A stretch of 64,000 nucleotides of DNA from NCBI GenBank assembly GCA_964017065.1, contig OZ024791.1, forward strand, positions 7,510,384-7,574,383. Reading direction: 5' to 3'. Shown one piece after another: positions 22,583 to 33,911 of the stretch. The stretch is from Haliclona indistincta. Its lineage: Eukaryota; Porifera; Demospongiae; Haplosclerida; Chalinidae. The notes under the pieces were generated by a model. The model did not search any database. It was not told the origin of the DNA and worked only from the letters and a program-made list of their open reading frames with translations. Positions within the stretch are counted from its first letter, which is position 1, and the number at the start of each line of letters is the position of its first letter. A program made the position numbers and the translations under genes.

Positions 22583-24060
22583 ATGGCTGCACAAGAAACA
22601 GTAAAAGAGGCTTCATTGAGCATAAAAATGGAGGACAAAAGACTAGAGGAAGATATCCAGAGCATAATGGGAGTGATCCAGAGGAAATTAGTAGGAAAGG
22701 AGATGATGATTGATCAATGGGAGATCAGTGATACTCAGAGAGAGAATCCAAGAGAGTTTATAGAAGGAGCCAGGAGTACATATGAGAAGCTAAAGAAGAA
22801 TGCAGTTAAAGTCTTGAGTATGCTAGATGAAGCCATGATGGAAATAGAGAAGGCTATGGTTTGACAAGAGGATATCCATAAAACAAGAGCAAAAATTCAC
22901 AGTAAGCTGCTCCAGCGACAAAAGATCAGGAGAAAACAACAGACCAATAGTAAAGCGACAATTTACAAGAGTTTGCTACAGAAGATCAAGAGTGAACAAC
23001 TGAAATCAAGAGCAAACAACAAGAGGTCGGGAGCATACTAGACAAGGTCAAGACAAGGTTACATATTCCAGTCACAGCTAAAGTTCTATGTTGGAACATT
23101 CATGGTCCTGGTAAAGCTGAAATATGTAACTGTCTGGTACCAGCCGTGGTAAGTTTGGTACGTCCTGACATACTGCTGCTGCAAGAGAAGGATTCTAAAG
23201 TAATAGTAGAGCGCTGCCAAAAGATTAAGAAATATGTAAAGAAGGAAAGCCGACCAACAGGTAATAGATTTGTTAACTCGCTAATTTTGTATGATGACGA
23301 CAAGTATGAGCCGATCTCTAATCAAGGATTCGAAGAAGTAATAGCCCAAAGTTTAACCAGTAGTATTAAGGAGATTGTTCCAAACGAGCGTGAAAGTGTA
23401 AAAAGGCAATCATTGAAGACTATCGTCAACAATCGCATTAGCTATGTTGGTCTGAAAATGCGACACATTCCTGCAAGTCCAACAATGATTTTTATATCAC
23501 TCCACAATAACAACATACCCGACGAGGGTTGTAATGCCAGGGAAACTGCAAGAACATTCTGTAAACTTGTGTCAGAAATAAATAGGCAGTCAGGTTGTGT
23601 TGTAGTGGCTGGTGCAGATCTCAACCATCAGCCATCCAATCACTTCCAGTCAGAGTTAGGAACTACCCTCATCCCATACAAAGCAACAGAAAGACGATCA
23701 GAGCTGAGAAAGATAGACTACTTTATCGCGGTTGATTATGGACTCCTGGTAGTACCAGATGATGCTGCAAAAGAGGCATCAGTTGAGGCATTGAACTTCA
23801 TCGATACTGAAGAAAGTGACTTCCTCCATTCACTGATGAGGAACCCAATAAGACCAGATTCAGACAGAAAAAAGGAATTAAATAAAGATTACTTCAGTAA
23901 AGCTCTGCCTCATGACCCACTAGTGTGTGAACTTAAGATAAACATGCAAGCTGAAGTTAATCTTGAAGATGAACCTGAAGATGAAGCTGAAGATGAATCT
24001 GAAGATGAAGCTGAAGATGATCCTGTAGATGAACCTGAAGCGTTTGTGCCTGAGCCCTGA
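22583..24060 (+). pseudogene. B3: coiled-coil/EEP gene, nonsense and frameshift
   Basis: Very close to B2. The coiled-coil frame starts at 22583 with the same MAAQETV N-terminus and stops at a TGA (22862-22864) where B2 has CAA. The second frame (23146-24060, 304 residues) is in a different phase, so at least one indel also lies in the coil region. The EEP part keeps DILLLQE (Glu present), SLHNN, AGADLNHQ and LPHDPLV; His is kept, but Pro replaces the Asp before it. The acidic tail is longer in Glu-Asp-Glu units and ends FVPEP. Upstream and 3' flanks match B2, offset by about 9.6 kb. Confidence 0.82.
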
Positions 24061-24205
24061 ACAATGTGCTATAGTATAGCAATGTGAACAATATTAGTAA
24101 TGTTGCATGCACATTCTGCACTACCATTAATTTAAGAATTTGGACATCAAAAATTCTTGTTTTACGTGAAATTTTCGTTATCTCACATAAAATTTTACAA
24201 ACAAT

Positions 24206-24414
24206 TACCGTATAGCAGCCGTATAGCGGGAAATTTTCGCAGGAGAAAATTTTCACAAATTACAGGCTATTCGCGAAAATATTATCCGCGAATGTCTTGT
24301 TTTTTGTTGACAAAGATAGGGCAATAGCGCTGATTCGCAAAAATATTATTCGCGAAATGCTCTCTCGCGCATTCGCGAAAATTTTCTCCCACGAAAATTT
24401 CTCGCTATACGGTA
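24206..24414 (+). mobile_element. MITE of the CGTATAGCGGG family, copy 2
   Basis: Same ends as 19191-19399 (TACCGTATAGC... and ...GCTATACGGTA) with TTCGCGAA palindromes. The matching place after B2 lacks it. Confidence 0.85.
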
Positions 24415-24942
24415 TAATGGTCTTAAAATAAATTCTACTTATCAGAATAGTTGAACCTTCACAATTGCTATATCATGAATTCTGTAACGCAAATACTATA
24501 AAAGTTATGGTAGATCTACCTGCACAATTATAGTGTAAAGACACTTTGGATCATGAAGTCATAGCTAGAAAAGTAGTACTACTTATGATAAAAGTAGTAA
24601 TCATTCACAGAGTTTCAGAGTGATCTACGAGTATTTTAATGCTTTATCAGTAGCTACTCCTCAGACATAACAATGTATGATGCATCATGAATGAACAGCA
24701 CATCAAACAAGGGAAAGAGCAATCTGTCACTTGTGGTTACATACAGAAATCTAACACATCAAGCATACAGAAATAAAGGATTCAAAACAGCATTCACCAG
24801 AATAATTGTACCAAAGCGTTGCTGTGTGTGACTAATACTGGCAATTAACATGCTAGATTTGCTGCCAGTTTTGTACCTGACCATTGCAAAATTCTCTGGC
24901 CCCAACCCAGTTCAATGCAATAAAGAGAAAGAGTCAGTTACT

Positions 24943-25190
24943 ATGATGGAAGCTAAAGATCAGCAGTTTTCCAATATGACTTTACAAGATGATAAAATCC
25001 AGGAGATTAGCATTAGTGTACCAATAGAAAGCAAGAGTATACTACAAGAAGACAGTGAAATACACCAAAATGTACAAGAAGAGGTCGAGAGAATACTAAA
25101 GTTGATCATGAACATGTTCCAAGTATATGATCAAGAAGGCACAACAAGAGATCAAGAAGGCACAACAAGATGTCTGTAGTAAACTAGAGT
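24943..25190 (+). pseudogene. C1: truncated type C gene start
   Basis: The ATG at 24943 opens a frame matching the first 60 residues of C2 (MTLQDDKIQEISISVPIES, then SILQEDSEI). After KLIMNMFQVYD it runs into a short direct duplication (two DQEGTTR units) and a stop at 25177. The EEP domain is missing, and transposon-rich DNA follows. The 5' flank (GCTGCCAGTTTTGTACCTGA) is shared with C3 at 57450 and with an isolated block near 28690. Confidence 0.65.
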
Positions 25191-26044
25191 TCTAATGAAC
25201 ACATACCCGTGCGCTGAGCTAGGAGCTAAACACAACTATTCCAACATTACTGCAACACGCACGTTACAGCTAGCCCATAGACAGCTCCAGAAAAATAGAT
25301 GGTAGCATGCATGCACTAACAGTTGATTGGCACATCACAGAAGGCCTCAAGAAGACTGATACCGTAGCTATAGGCCTCAAGAAGCTCTGACGTACGGTAC
25401 ATGTGAGACTGAGTGAGGACATCGACATGGATAGGAGGTAGGGTGACACACCCACAATACCGTAAAGTGCTCTTACAAGGACACGTAGCTTTAGAAAGCC
25501 ATGGACTAGCCGTTCGAGCAAGGCTTGCCAGCACAGAAAACGTCTTCATTATTACTAGGAGTTACGAATACGCATGAATGCCTCGCGCTGAGTTATTAAG
25601 TAGTTATAATTGACCAGCTGGGGGTGGGCTCGACAGCAGACGGCCGGCAGGTACAGATACAGGCTTACAGCGAGCTAGCTTCCTGTTTTTGGCCTCGTGG
25701 ACTCGTGTCAGACGACCTAAGAGTCAATCCCGGTTCCGTGTATTGTTAGTATGATGGCGTGCCTTGCTTCTTTGTGGCGTTAGATTCAGGCCGCTGCTCT
25801 CTGTTTTCTCTTCCCGAGCTGAGCTAGCCACTTGGCTCTGTCAGGAGTAGACTCTGGGATCTAATCCGCCATGGTCTCAACCCACCGTTAAGTTCTTATC
25901 TCATACTGACGCAACCGGGTCCAGCGATCCTGTGACCCCGCAGTATAATACGTAGTATGAGCCCTCGCCGTAACCCTGATTAGCATTCCTAAGCGTGACA
26001 TCTAATATTACATACATACATACACAAGAAAATTAAAAAGATTT
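25191..26044 (+). other. Intergenic with a possible retroposon 3' tail
   Basis: No gene seen. Around 25690-26030 a GC-richer segment ends in a TACATACATACATACA tail, which resembles the 3' microsatellite tail of a LINE or SINE. I cannot name the family. Confidence 0.3.
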
Positions 26045-26390
26045 CTATCGAAATCAAAAGGATGTAGGGTTGTGAAATCTACCACTGGTCAACAATGTAA
26101 ACTAACAAGGAACAAGCATGGAATGGTAACACGATTGACTTGCTAACAGACCATAGATCCCTACATCAGTGGCTGCTGTAGTTGACTATAGCTAGTTCAG
26201 CTTAGCTTGTTGCTGTTGACTGACACCTGACGTGCATTCAGCTTGTGACAGCTTATGTACAGCCACTGATGTAGGGATCTATGGTCTGTTAGCAAGTCAA
26301 TCGTGTTACCATTCCATGCTTGTTCCTTGTTAGTTTACATTGTTGACCAGTGGTAGATTTCACAACCCTACATCCTTTTGATTTCGATAG
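26045..26390 (+). repeat. Long foldback element, 131-bp arms
   Basis: Arms 26045-26175 and 26260-26390 are near-perfect inverted copies around an 84-bp centre. Outer ends read CTATCGAAATC/GATTTCGATAG; inner ends read ATCCCTACATCAGTGGCTG and its complement. A second foldback at 43845-44442 has the same inner ends but different arms. Confidence 0.9.
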
Positions 26391-27563
26391 ATTTGTGTCC
26401 TTTTTTCTTTTTCAGTGAAGTACAGTTCATCAATATCATGCAATTACTGTGCCATCTTTGTTTCCACCATTGGTTTGGTTTTCCTGTTGTTGATGGCTTT
26501 TCTTTATTATTAACAATTTTAAACTTGTACCTAAATAATTATTATGCTGTAGATATCAGCTCACCTACGCAAGCACAACATACGAGCCCCGCCCACACTT
26601 GTTTACGGCGGTTATAATTATCTGGCAAGGCAGAATGGTGATTCTGCGCTTGCTAGCTTACCGTTCTTCGAAGACTCCAGACAAATATGTGTTCTCCGTG
26701 ATCTATAAGGCGTAGCGATACTCAAGCTTGCGCTTGGTCACGTGCGCCAACCACAGCTTGGTCACGTGCGTATTGCGCAATCACTATAATTATTAATGGC
26801 GTCTAACACTTAGCTGACAATAGATCACGATCGAGAAATCGCGGAATTTATATTGCCATTTCGCTAAAAACTAAGTTCAAAAGGCACATGCCAGGAGGAT
26901 TTCACGACTGTTCGTGGGTGTTTTGGTCTCTGCACTGCTCACGTAAAGGTGCTAGGCGAGTGGAAGAAAGAAGAAAGAAAGAAAGAAGAAAACGAAGATG
27001 ATGAAACTCGATTTTCACCGTTTCCAGGTTCGTCACTTTAGTAACAATCTCGAGCAATCTGTAAGATGGGGCAACGCCAGATAGCAGATTTAAGTGTCTT
27101 TGGACGTATAAAATTCATCACCAGGCGAAATATCAGCGTTTGAACGCTAATACATTGTATGTAGCCGCCATCTTGTTTTCTCGTTCAACCCTACATAGGG
27201 AGACACTACCGTGTCTCCCTAATATTAACATTACGTAGAAAACGCACGACGCTCCAGTCCCCCGCACACCGTCACGATTATTTGCCTCGCGCTAAGGCGC
27301 TCGGCAATTATTATTGCAACTTTTCGACAAATTAACAGTCGAAGGACAAACTCCAACTAGTGGAGCAGCCTACTACAATAAAATTAACTAATGTGAACAT
27401 GACGAGCAGGGACACAAAAATGATAAGTACACGATATGTCAGATTGAAAATGATTAATGAAATGATTCCAGAGAAACTCAAATAGAAAATTTTTTATGCT
27501 TTGAAATGGAAGAGATAAGTCAATTGTGGGAAGAGCGTTCCATAGCCTAATGATTCTGTTTAA
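26391..27563 (+). other. Intergenic, no gene seen
   Basis: It contains a purine-rich AAGAAAG tract near 26960-26990 and a short hairpin AGGGAGACAC...GTGTCTCCCT near 27197-27220. No coding sequence was recognised. Confidence 0.35.
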
Positions 27564-28222
27564 GGTGACGGGTAACAGTTCGCCTAATTAATATTCACAA
27601 AAATGTTTTTATGCACTGTGCAAAATATGAACACGCTAGAGCGCTGTGAAGGCCATCAATGAAGACGCTAAACACTGTTCTTTCTCTCTTGAGCTATATT
27701 CAACGCTGGGTACTACGCAACTCGGCGACAGCAGGCACAATTGGAGAGATAGTAAACTGCAAAACGGGGTGCCACTTTTCGCGCGCGCTGTAACAGTGTC
27801 GCTACAGAGTCCATCGTCTACTGATGGGTTAGCATCCTCCTGAGGGCAGTAGACTATTAACTTGGACGTCTGGGCGACTGGCTCTGAGTAAAACGCAAAA
27901 TAGTCTTGAAACGCTCGCCATTTTACAGCCTTTTCACGACATTTCGACCCATAACTTACAAATAAACAAACTCTCAGCCAAGTTTATAGTCCGCTGCCCT
28001 CCGCCTACGATTGTACAACTGCATTAACCTAGTTAAAGCGATTACTTGCTTACATTCTGGCTAAAATTTGGCACTCCGTTTTACAACTGCTTCCCAGATC
28101 ACTACCATAGATTCTAACCGCGAATTGCCCACGCATGTGGGGCAGTTCGCGGTTAGAGTCTATGATTTGCGTGGGCATTGAGGGCGGTGGGATTTGCGTG
28201 GGCACAACCGTTACCCGTCACC
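27564..28222 (+). mobile_element. piggyBac-like MITE with TTAA target, 659 bp
   Basis: Ends GGTGACGGGTAAC...GTTACCCGTCACC are perfect 13-bp inverted repeats and both are flanked by TTAA (27560-27563 and 28223-28226), the piggyBac target. A hairpin with 24-25 bp arms lies inside at about 28108-28166. No transposase is present. Confidence 0.8.
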
Positions 28223-29771
28223 TTAAGTAGAAATGGTGACCAGTTTCAGTGCGACAAAGTTTGCGTTTAAAATTTCCAGACATAAAAAATAATTATTACT
28301 TTAAATTATCTAGGTTAATCGCTTTAACTAGGCCCTCAATCTTTGTCCTTTATCAAGGACTTGGGTAATCGGATTCGCTCACACTCCGGTGATAAACTGT
28401 CGTTCAAATATCTATTGCAAAGAATCTCTATGGCTGTTCAACGGGGAAATGCAATTTCCATCCTGGACACTCTGGGCAGCTTTTCTTAATAATTATTATT
28501 GTTGTTATTATTATTGAGTCATTACATTAAAAACTATAAACTTTAAATTATTAGAACATGAATTCCTGCAACATAAAATTTTAGAAATTAATTTTTTTCT
28601 GCATGGATGGTAGATAAGAAGGTTAGATATTATACTGCAATTTGACCTTTTTATAGTTCAATCACACCGTACAATAACAGCAACGAACACAAGCTAGCTT
28701 TGCTGCTAGTTTTGTACCCAAACTCTGCAAAATTTCTCTGGCCCCAGTCACCACTGAATGGAGCGAAAGTAACACCACTAGTAGGAGGAGTTATAAAGTC
28801 ATTAAGTTTATCCAGCTGTAGTATAGACCCCCTTCATTGGGCCTCAACATTGAAATTTTAAATTCATTAATTAGTACATTGTGGCTATAAATGGGTAACC
28901 GGGATTGGCAACGGGCAAAAATCGGTCCATTATCCCTTTCGGGACTGAAATGTTGTCAAAAGACAACAGCTCATTAGTATTCATAATAATACAATTGCTA
29001 ATGATATGCTAATGATATTCAGGCGGCTTCAAGTAGCGTGAAACCACCTGCTTTGTCGGCGCCAAGTCGGATCTTTTATCTTTACAAGCTTCCGGTGTCG
29101 CCGCTTTGAAGATCAAAGGGAAAACTGAGTGAACAACTCCTTTTTTTTTTTTTGAAGGGAAACACCAGTATTGTGCTTGTATGATCATCTCTGTGTGCAG
29201 TGCTTGCTTGCGCCTAGCCGCGTAACAGCCATGGGTTGCGGGAAGCAAGCGCCAATGGTTAGTCCGTCGTAGACACTAAAATAGTGGACCAGAAGAGTCT
29301 AGCGACCAGCATGAGCTTCAAGCAACAACTACAAACCTCTGGTAGCTTTAGAAGCATTGCCAGACTTGCACATGGCAACATAAAGCACCAAACTGACTAA
29401 AGATGTAACACCAGATCATGGGTGATGCTGCAGACAGTGTGATCATGCCTAGAGTACTACAGGAGCGTGGTAGTGTTGCCACTGACCTAGTAGATGTCTC
29501 AGCAGAGAACCTTGGGGCTGTCAGTGAATGACATGCTGGTTTCAGCCGTCCAGGTGCTGTCTAGCGTTTCAAATGCAAGAAGGACTACAGGTGAATCGCT
29601 TGTCAGTAATTGTAAAGCAATTCAACACCTAAAATCGACTACAGAATCAGGCAAAGGTGGGTACAAAAGCACGCCATTTTCTAGCAGTACCAGCAGAAGA
29701 AACCACACCCACCGTAATAACCACACCCCGTAACGCCCTATCTACAGTGGCCACACCCTATCAACGTGGTT
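28223..29771 (+). other. Intergenic, mostly unassigned
   Basis: The block 28690-28790 (CTGCTAGTTTTGTACC... CTCTGGCCCCA) matches the 5' flank of type C genes, so a C copy once stood here or was partly duplicated. Nothing else was recognised. Confidence 0.4.
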
Positions 29772-29801
29772 CGACTGATGTACTTTCCTGTCGGTTGACA
29801 C

Positions 29802-29881
29802 TAGTCTCGTTCCCAGACCACACCTCTTCCGCTTTGCTTCTGAGAGCAAAGCGGAAGAGGTGTGGTCTGGGAACGAGACTA
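29802..29881 (+). mobile_element. 80-bp palindromic foldback MITE with 9-bp target duplication
   Basis: Starts TAGTCTCGTTCCCAGACCAC and is an almost complete palindrome. It is flanked by GGTTGACAC on both sides (29793-29801 and 29882-29890). The second A repeat of the same retroelement has the uninterrupted site at 33769-33777, which proves insertion and the 9-bp duplication. Its end resembles that of the 51005-51615 element (TAGCCTCGTC). Confidence 0.93.
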
Positions 29882-30082
29882 GGTTGACACAGGAATTAGA
29901 CAGGAAATATGCTCCCGAATATTGTGGGATAATTGCATGCATGGTGCATGCGTGGGTGTTGGTATATAAGGTGTACAGGTATGATAGTTAATCATTCCTA
30001 GGCAACGTGCAGCCACTCAGTTTGTTTTTGCTGTCGGATTTTCCAATTTCCATTTTTCATCTTTCATCAGTGATCTAGCAGT

Positions 30083-33004
30083 ATGTCTTCGTCTGGCTCT
30101 ACAGCGACCACTGCTACTGTTACTAGTAAGACATCTTCAGCTAGTGGTTCGTCTACCGGCACAATCTCTGTCTCCGCTGGAGGTGCGGGTAGCTCTGGAG
30201 GTATCGCTGCAGGTAGCTCTATCTCCGCCGGAGGCCTCGTCCCCATCACCAATGAGCAATTCTCCAAGTTGATGGAGGCCATACAGTCCACGCAGTCTAG
30301 CCTGGACGACAAGCTGGCGGATTTCAAGGCACAAGTCTGCCAGAGTCAAGAAGAGGCGGCAGCCAAAGCTGTGAAGCGCTCTAAAGCAGCGGAGAAGCCG
30401 TACGTGTTCAAGAAAAAGGGCAATGAGGCCCAAGCGAAATTCAATTCGGAGGTGGAAGATTCTGTCAACGACGCGCTGGGGGAGCTGGAGGGTGAGAGTC
30501 GTCCGTCAAAAGCCGTCACAGAAGCCAAAGCCGCTCTCGAGCAAGGTTTGAAGAAGCTCGCCGAGAGGCAAAAATTAATAAAGTTAGCCGATCGGTCAGA
30601 GTTTGGATGGGGAGTAGTTGCAGAATACACGGCTGACGAGCTGGCCGATGGTTCGGATGATGAGAAGAAGATCGAAAAGGCGGAGAAAGCGGCTGAGAAA
30701 AAGGCAGCCAAGCGCAAGAGGGCAGCGTCGAGCAGAGTTACCGTTCCTGCTAAGCGCTCCAGCTCGTCAGCCACTCCCAGTCCACATTCTGCAGCCCAGG
30801 TACCCAGACGTCCTGGTTTGATCCCGGCGGTTGCCAAAGCTCGCCCGTTGGGGCCCTGTTTTTGCTGTGGAGAGATGGGCCATATACAGAGCTTTTGCTC
30901 CAAGAAAGAAGGCCAAGTCAGCATCAAGAAGTGGTATCCTTCTAATAGTGTTATGTGTTTGTCTAGTTCAAGTAATACGGGTAATATTGCTAGTGAGTCC
31001 ACTGTCCCTGTGTGTGTTGTTGATGAACTAGATGATGTCATTGAGCCTCATGTAGATAGACGAGCATGGGAAGTTGAGGGTGTAAGCCCAGTATGTGGTG
31101 ATATGTCTGTGCAAGGTAGACTGAAAGAAAAAATTCAATTCTGGAGAGAGGTGTTAAGTGCCCCAAGCTCAGTTTTGAGTACAATTGAATCAGGCTATGT
31201 GCTCCCATTGAAAAGTGAGCCAACCCCTAACATTCAATGTAACCAACAATCAGCAATTGTTAACGCTGACTTTGTTCAGCAGAGTCTGTCAGACCTGATC
31301 AGGAACAGGTGTGTAAGACAGGTACTGGAGGTACCTTGTGTTTGTAGTCCATTGTCAGTGGTGGAAAGTAGTGGTGGTAAGAAGCGTTTGGTGATCAACT
31401 TACGTCATCTGAATAGATTTTTGTGGAAGCAAAAATTTAAGTATGAAGATATAAGAGTTGCAATGTTGTTATTTGAGAAAGGTGATTTTATGTTTTCATT
31501 TGACTTAAAGTCTGGTTATCATCATGTTGATATTGCCACGATACACCAGAAGTACCTTGGTTTCTCGTGGCAGGGTGCTTATTATGTGTTTACCGTTTTG
31601 CCATTTGGTTTATCTACTGCTTGTCACATGTTTACGAAACTCCTTCGTCCTCTAGTCAGGTATTGGCGAGAACAAGGCATTAGAATTGTGGTGTATCTCG
31701 ATGATGGTTTAGCTGCTGCTGCAGGTGAAGCAAATGCAATAAAAGCCAGCGAGATAGTGCATTCTACTCTAGAGCAAGCTGGCTTCCGAGCAAATTGTGA
31801 GAAGTCAGTCTGGGAGCCAACACAGCGTCAGCAATGGTTAGGTTTTGTGCTCGATTTAGCACAGGGTCAAATAGAAGTTCCACAGGAAAAAATAGTACAG
31901 TTACTAGACACGCTTAGACAAGCAGTGCAAAAGCCCAAGCTATCAGCCAAGAGTCTTGCTAGTATTGTAGGTAGAATAATATCGATGGGCCTTGCTGTTG
32001 GTCCAGTAAGTCGTTTTATGACTCGTAGTTTATATGCTTTACTTGAATCTAGACAAATGTGGTGTGGTATGCTCACACTATCAGAAGAAGCAAGAGGCGA
32101 ACTTGATTTTTGGTCGGCTAACCTTGCTGAATATAAAACCCAGCCAATATGGCACTCTCCATCAGCAGTAAGAGTAGTATATTCAGATGCCAGTGATACT
32201 GGCTATGGAGGGTATGTAGTGGAGCATGGTCACTATGTAGCCTATGGTCAATGGACTCTCAGCGAAAGTAGACAGAGCTCTACGTGGCGTGAATTAACTG
32301 CAGTCTGGCGAGTGCTACAGTCACTTCAAAAGAAATTGGCTAACTTGTGCATTCGATGGTTTTCAGACAACCAGAATGTAGTTCGCATTTTGCAAGTCGG
32401 CAGTCGCCAACCGCACCTTCAAGAGATCGCACTAAAAATTTTTGCCCTATCAATTAACTCTCACGTTCACCTGCAACCTGAATGGGTTCCTAGAGAGCTA
32501 AATGAACAAGCTGATTGTCTCAGCCGAATTGTTGATTTAGATGATTGGATGCTGAATCCATGGATTTTTGCCCAATTAGATGCATTGTGGGGTCCATATA
32601 CTGTGGATAGATTTGCTAGCTGTGATAATACACAGTTACCTCGATTCAATAGTTGCTGTTGGAACCCGGGATCAGAAGCTGTAGATGCCTTTACAGTTAA
32701 CTGGCAGGGTGAAAATAACTGGTGGTGTCCACCAATTGTCCTGATTCCCCGAGTCATCCGGCATGCACAGGCATGTGCTGCCCAAGGTACTCTAATTGTT
32801 CCTTACTGGCCATCTGCTCCATTCTGGCCCATTCTATGTCCATGTGGTGAACGATTTAAAGAGTATGTAATGCAAGTAATGGAATTGCCTTTAGTAGAGG
32901 GCTTGTTTGTTCCCGGACGTTCTGGTGCCGTATTATTTGACAATAAAGTCCCAAACACTAAAGTACTAGCACTGTGCTGTAATTTCTCAATGTCATGTGT
33001 GTAA
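30083..33004 (+). CDS. Ngaro-like gag-RT-RNase H polyprotein, 973 aa
   Basis: A single intact frame. Residues 1-55 are Ser/Gly/Thr-rich and 60-240 are charged and helical (gag-like). A CCHC knuckle, CFCCGEMGHIQSFC, is at 259-272. Reverse transcriptase follows with KKRLVINLRHLNRFLWK, FSFDLKSGYHHVD, FTVLPFGLSTACHMF and the palm motif VVYLDDGLA near 537. RNase H shows VYSDASDTGYGG, a WRELTAVW block, RWFSDNQN and ELNEQADCLSR. No protease or DDE integrase is present, as in DIRS-order elements, which use a tyrosine recombinase; the matching recombinase is at 38415-39349 in copy 2. The ATG at 30083 follows the A repeat. Gag and RT are fused in one frame. The copy looks capable of making this protein, but the element is incomplete as assembled. 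Confidence 0.9.
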   Translation: MSSSGSTATTATVTSKTSSASGSSTGTISVSAGGAGSSGGIAAGSSISAGGLVPITNEQFSKLMEAIQSTQSSLDDKLADFKAQVCQSQEEAAAKAVKRSKAAEKPYVFKKKGNEAQAKFNSEVEDSVNDALGELEGESRPSKAVTEAKAALEQGLKKLAERQKLIKLADRSEFGWGVVAEYTADELADGSDDEKKIEKAEKAAEKKAAKRKRAASSRVTVPAKRSSSSATPSPHSAAQVPRRPGLIPAVAKARPLGPCFCCGEMGHIQSFCSKKEGQVSIKKWYPSNSVMCLSSSSNTGNIASESTVPVCVVDELDDVIEPHVDRRAWEVEGVSPVCGDMSVQGRLKEKIQFWREVLSAPSSVLSTIESGYVLPLKSEPTPNIQCNQQSAIVNADFVQQSLSDLIRNRCVRQVLEVPCVCSPLSVVESSGGKKRLVINLRHLNRFLWKQKFKYEDIRVAMLLFEKGDFMFSFDLKSGYHHVDIATIHQKYLGFSWQGAYYVFTVLPFGLSTACHMFTKLLRPLVRYWREQGIRIVVYLDDGLAAAAGEANAIKASEIVHSTLEQAGFRANCEKSVWEPTQRQQWLGFVLDLAQGQIEVPQEKIVQLLDTLRQAVQKPKLSAKSLASIVGRIISMGLAVGPVSRFMTRSLYALLESRQMWCGMLTLSEEARGELDFWSANLAEYKTQPIWHSPSAVRVVYSDASDTGYGGYVVEHGHYVAYGQWTLSESRQSSTWRELTAVWRVLQSLQKKLANLCIRWFSDNQNVVRILQVGSRQPHLQEIALKIFALSINSHVHLQPEWVPRELNEQADCLSRIVDLDDWMLNPWIFAQLDALWGPYTVDRFASCDNTQLPRFNSCCWNPGSEAVDAFTVNWQGENNWWCPPIVLIPRVIRHAQACAAQGTLIVPYWPSAPFWPILCPCGERFKEYVMQVMELPLVEGLFVPGRSGAVLFDNKVPNTKVLALCCNFSMSCV

Positions 33005-33051
33005 AGGTGCAGAGGCACTTTAAATTGCTCAGTGGAGCTAGAAAGTGTGTT

Positions 33052-33236
33052 GCCCAGTTGGGCTATATGCACACATGTGCCCAGTTGGGTATGTTTTGGT
33101 ACATATGTTCGCCCAGTTGGGTTAATACACATGTGCGGCCCAGTTGGGTATGGTATATATTATATATTTATATATATAGTGCACATGCTGCCCAGTTGGG
33201 TATGGTATAGTACACATGCTGCCCAGTTGGGTCACT
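33052..33236 (+). repeat. CCCAGTTGGG minisatellite in Ngaro element 1
   Basis: About six irregular units with a GCCCAGTTGGGTA core, just after the polyprotein stop. The minus-strand sister element has the same motif expanded to over 20 units (39622-40290). Confidence 0.85.
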
Positions 33237-33380
33237 TACATGTACTGCCTATTGGTCTATATGGCACCAAGTGGAGTATGTGGTTCAGCTCTGATGCTAT
33301 GTTGTTGTGAGATATCCAGTGAGATAGCTTCAGCTGTTTACATGTGTTTACTAAAATAGAATTTGTCTGGATAGTCTTCG

Positions 33381-33580
33381 NNNNNNNNNNNNNNNNNNNN
33401 NNNNNNNNNNNNNNNNNNNNNNNNNNNNNNNNNNNNNNNNNNNNNNNNNNNNNNNNNNNNNNNNNNNNNNNNNNNNNNNNNNNNNNNNNNNNNNNNNNNN
33501 NNNNNNNNNNNNNNNNNNNNNNNNNNNNNNNNNNNNNNNNNNNNNNNNNNNNNNNNNNNNNNNNNNNNNNNNNNNNNNNN
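33381..33580. other. Assembly gap of 200 N
   Basis: Exactly 200 unknown bases, probably a placeholder length. It lies where the tyrosine recombinase frame of the Ngaro-like element is expected. Confidence 0.98.
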
Positions 33581-33658
33581 AACTGTGTCATCACAGGATC
33601 AAAGTGTGAATGAGAGCTACAGATGCTGCATACATGTACCCTCTCTTTGTAATCCTAG

Positions 33659-33911
33659 TGTGTCATGTGACATAATAAGTGTTTGTGGCGTGCACAGCAG
33701 GCCGTAACCAATTGTGGTGTTATGGTGCATGCAAGTGGGTGCATGTTCGGGAGATGTACTTTCCTGTCGGTTGACACAGGAATTAGACAGGAAATATGCT
33801 CCCGAATATTGTGGGATAATTGCATGCATGGTGCATGCGTGGGTGTTGGTATATAAGGTGTACAGGTATGATAGTTAATCATTCCTAGGCAACGTGCAGC
33901 CACTCAGTTTG
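33659..33911 (+). repeat. B1 and A2 direct repeats of Ngaro element 1
   Basis: 33659-33752 recurs at 34723-34814 (B repeat, TGTCATGTGACATAATAAG...). 33753-33911 recurs at the element start (A repeat, ATGTACTTTCCTGTCGG...). Confidence 0.85.

Noticed and set aside
24850..24942. Extension of C1 upstream of MMEAKD
   Set aside because: The added 31 codons are not conserved in frame in C3, and the double ATG at 24943 matches the C3 start.
30346..31041. 231-codon minus-strand frame
   Set aside because: Antisense shadow of the Ngaro-like gag region, Ser-rich by complementarity.
33232..33613. Frames running through the N gap
   Set aside because: They are made only of unknown bases.
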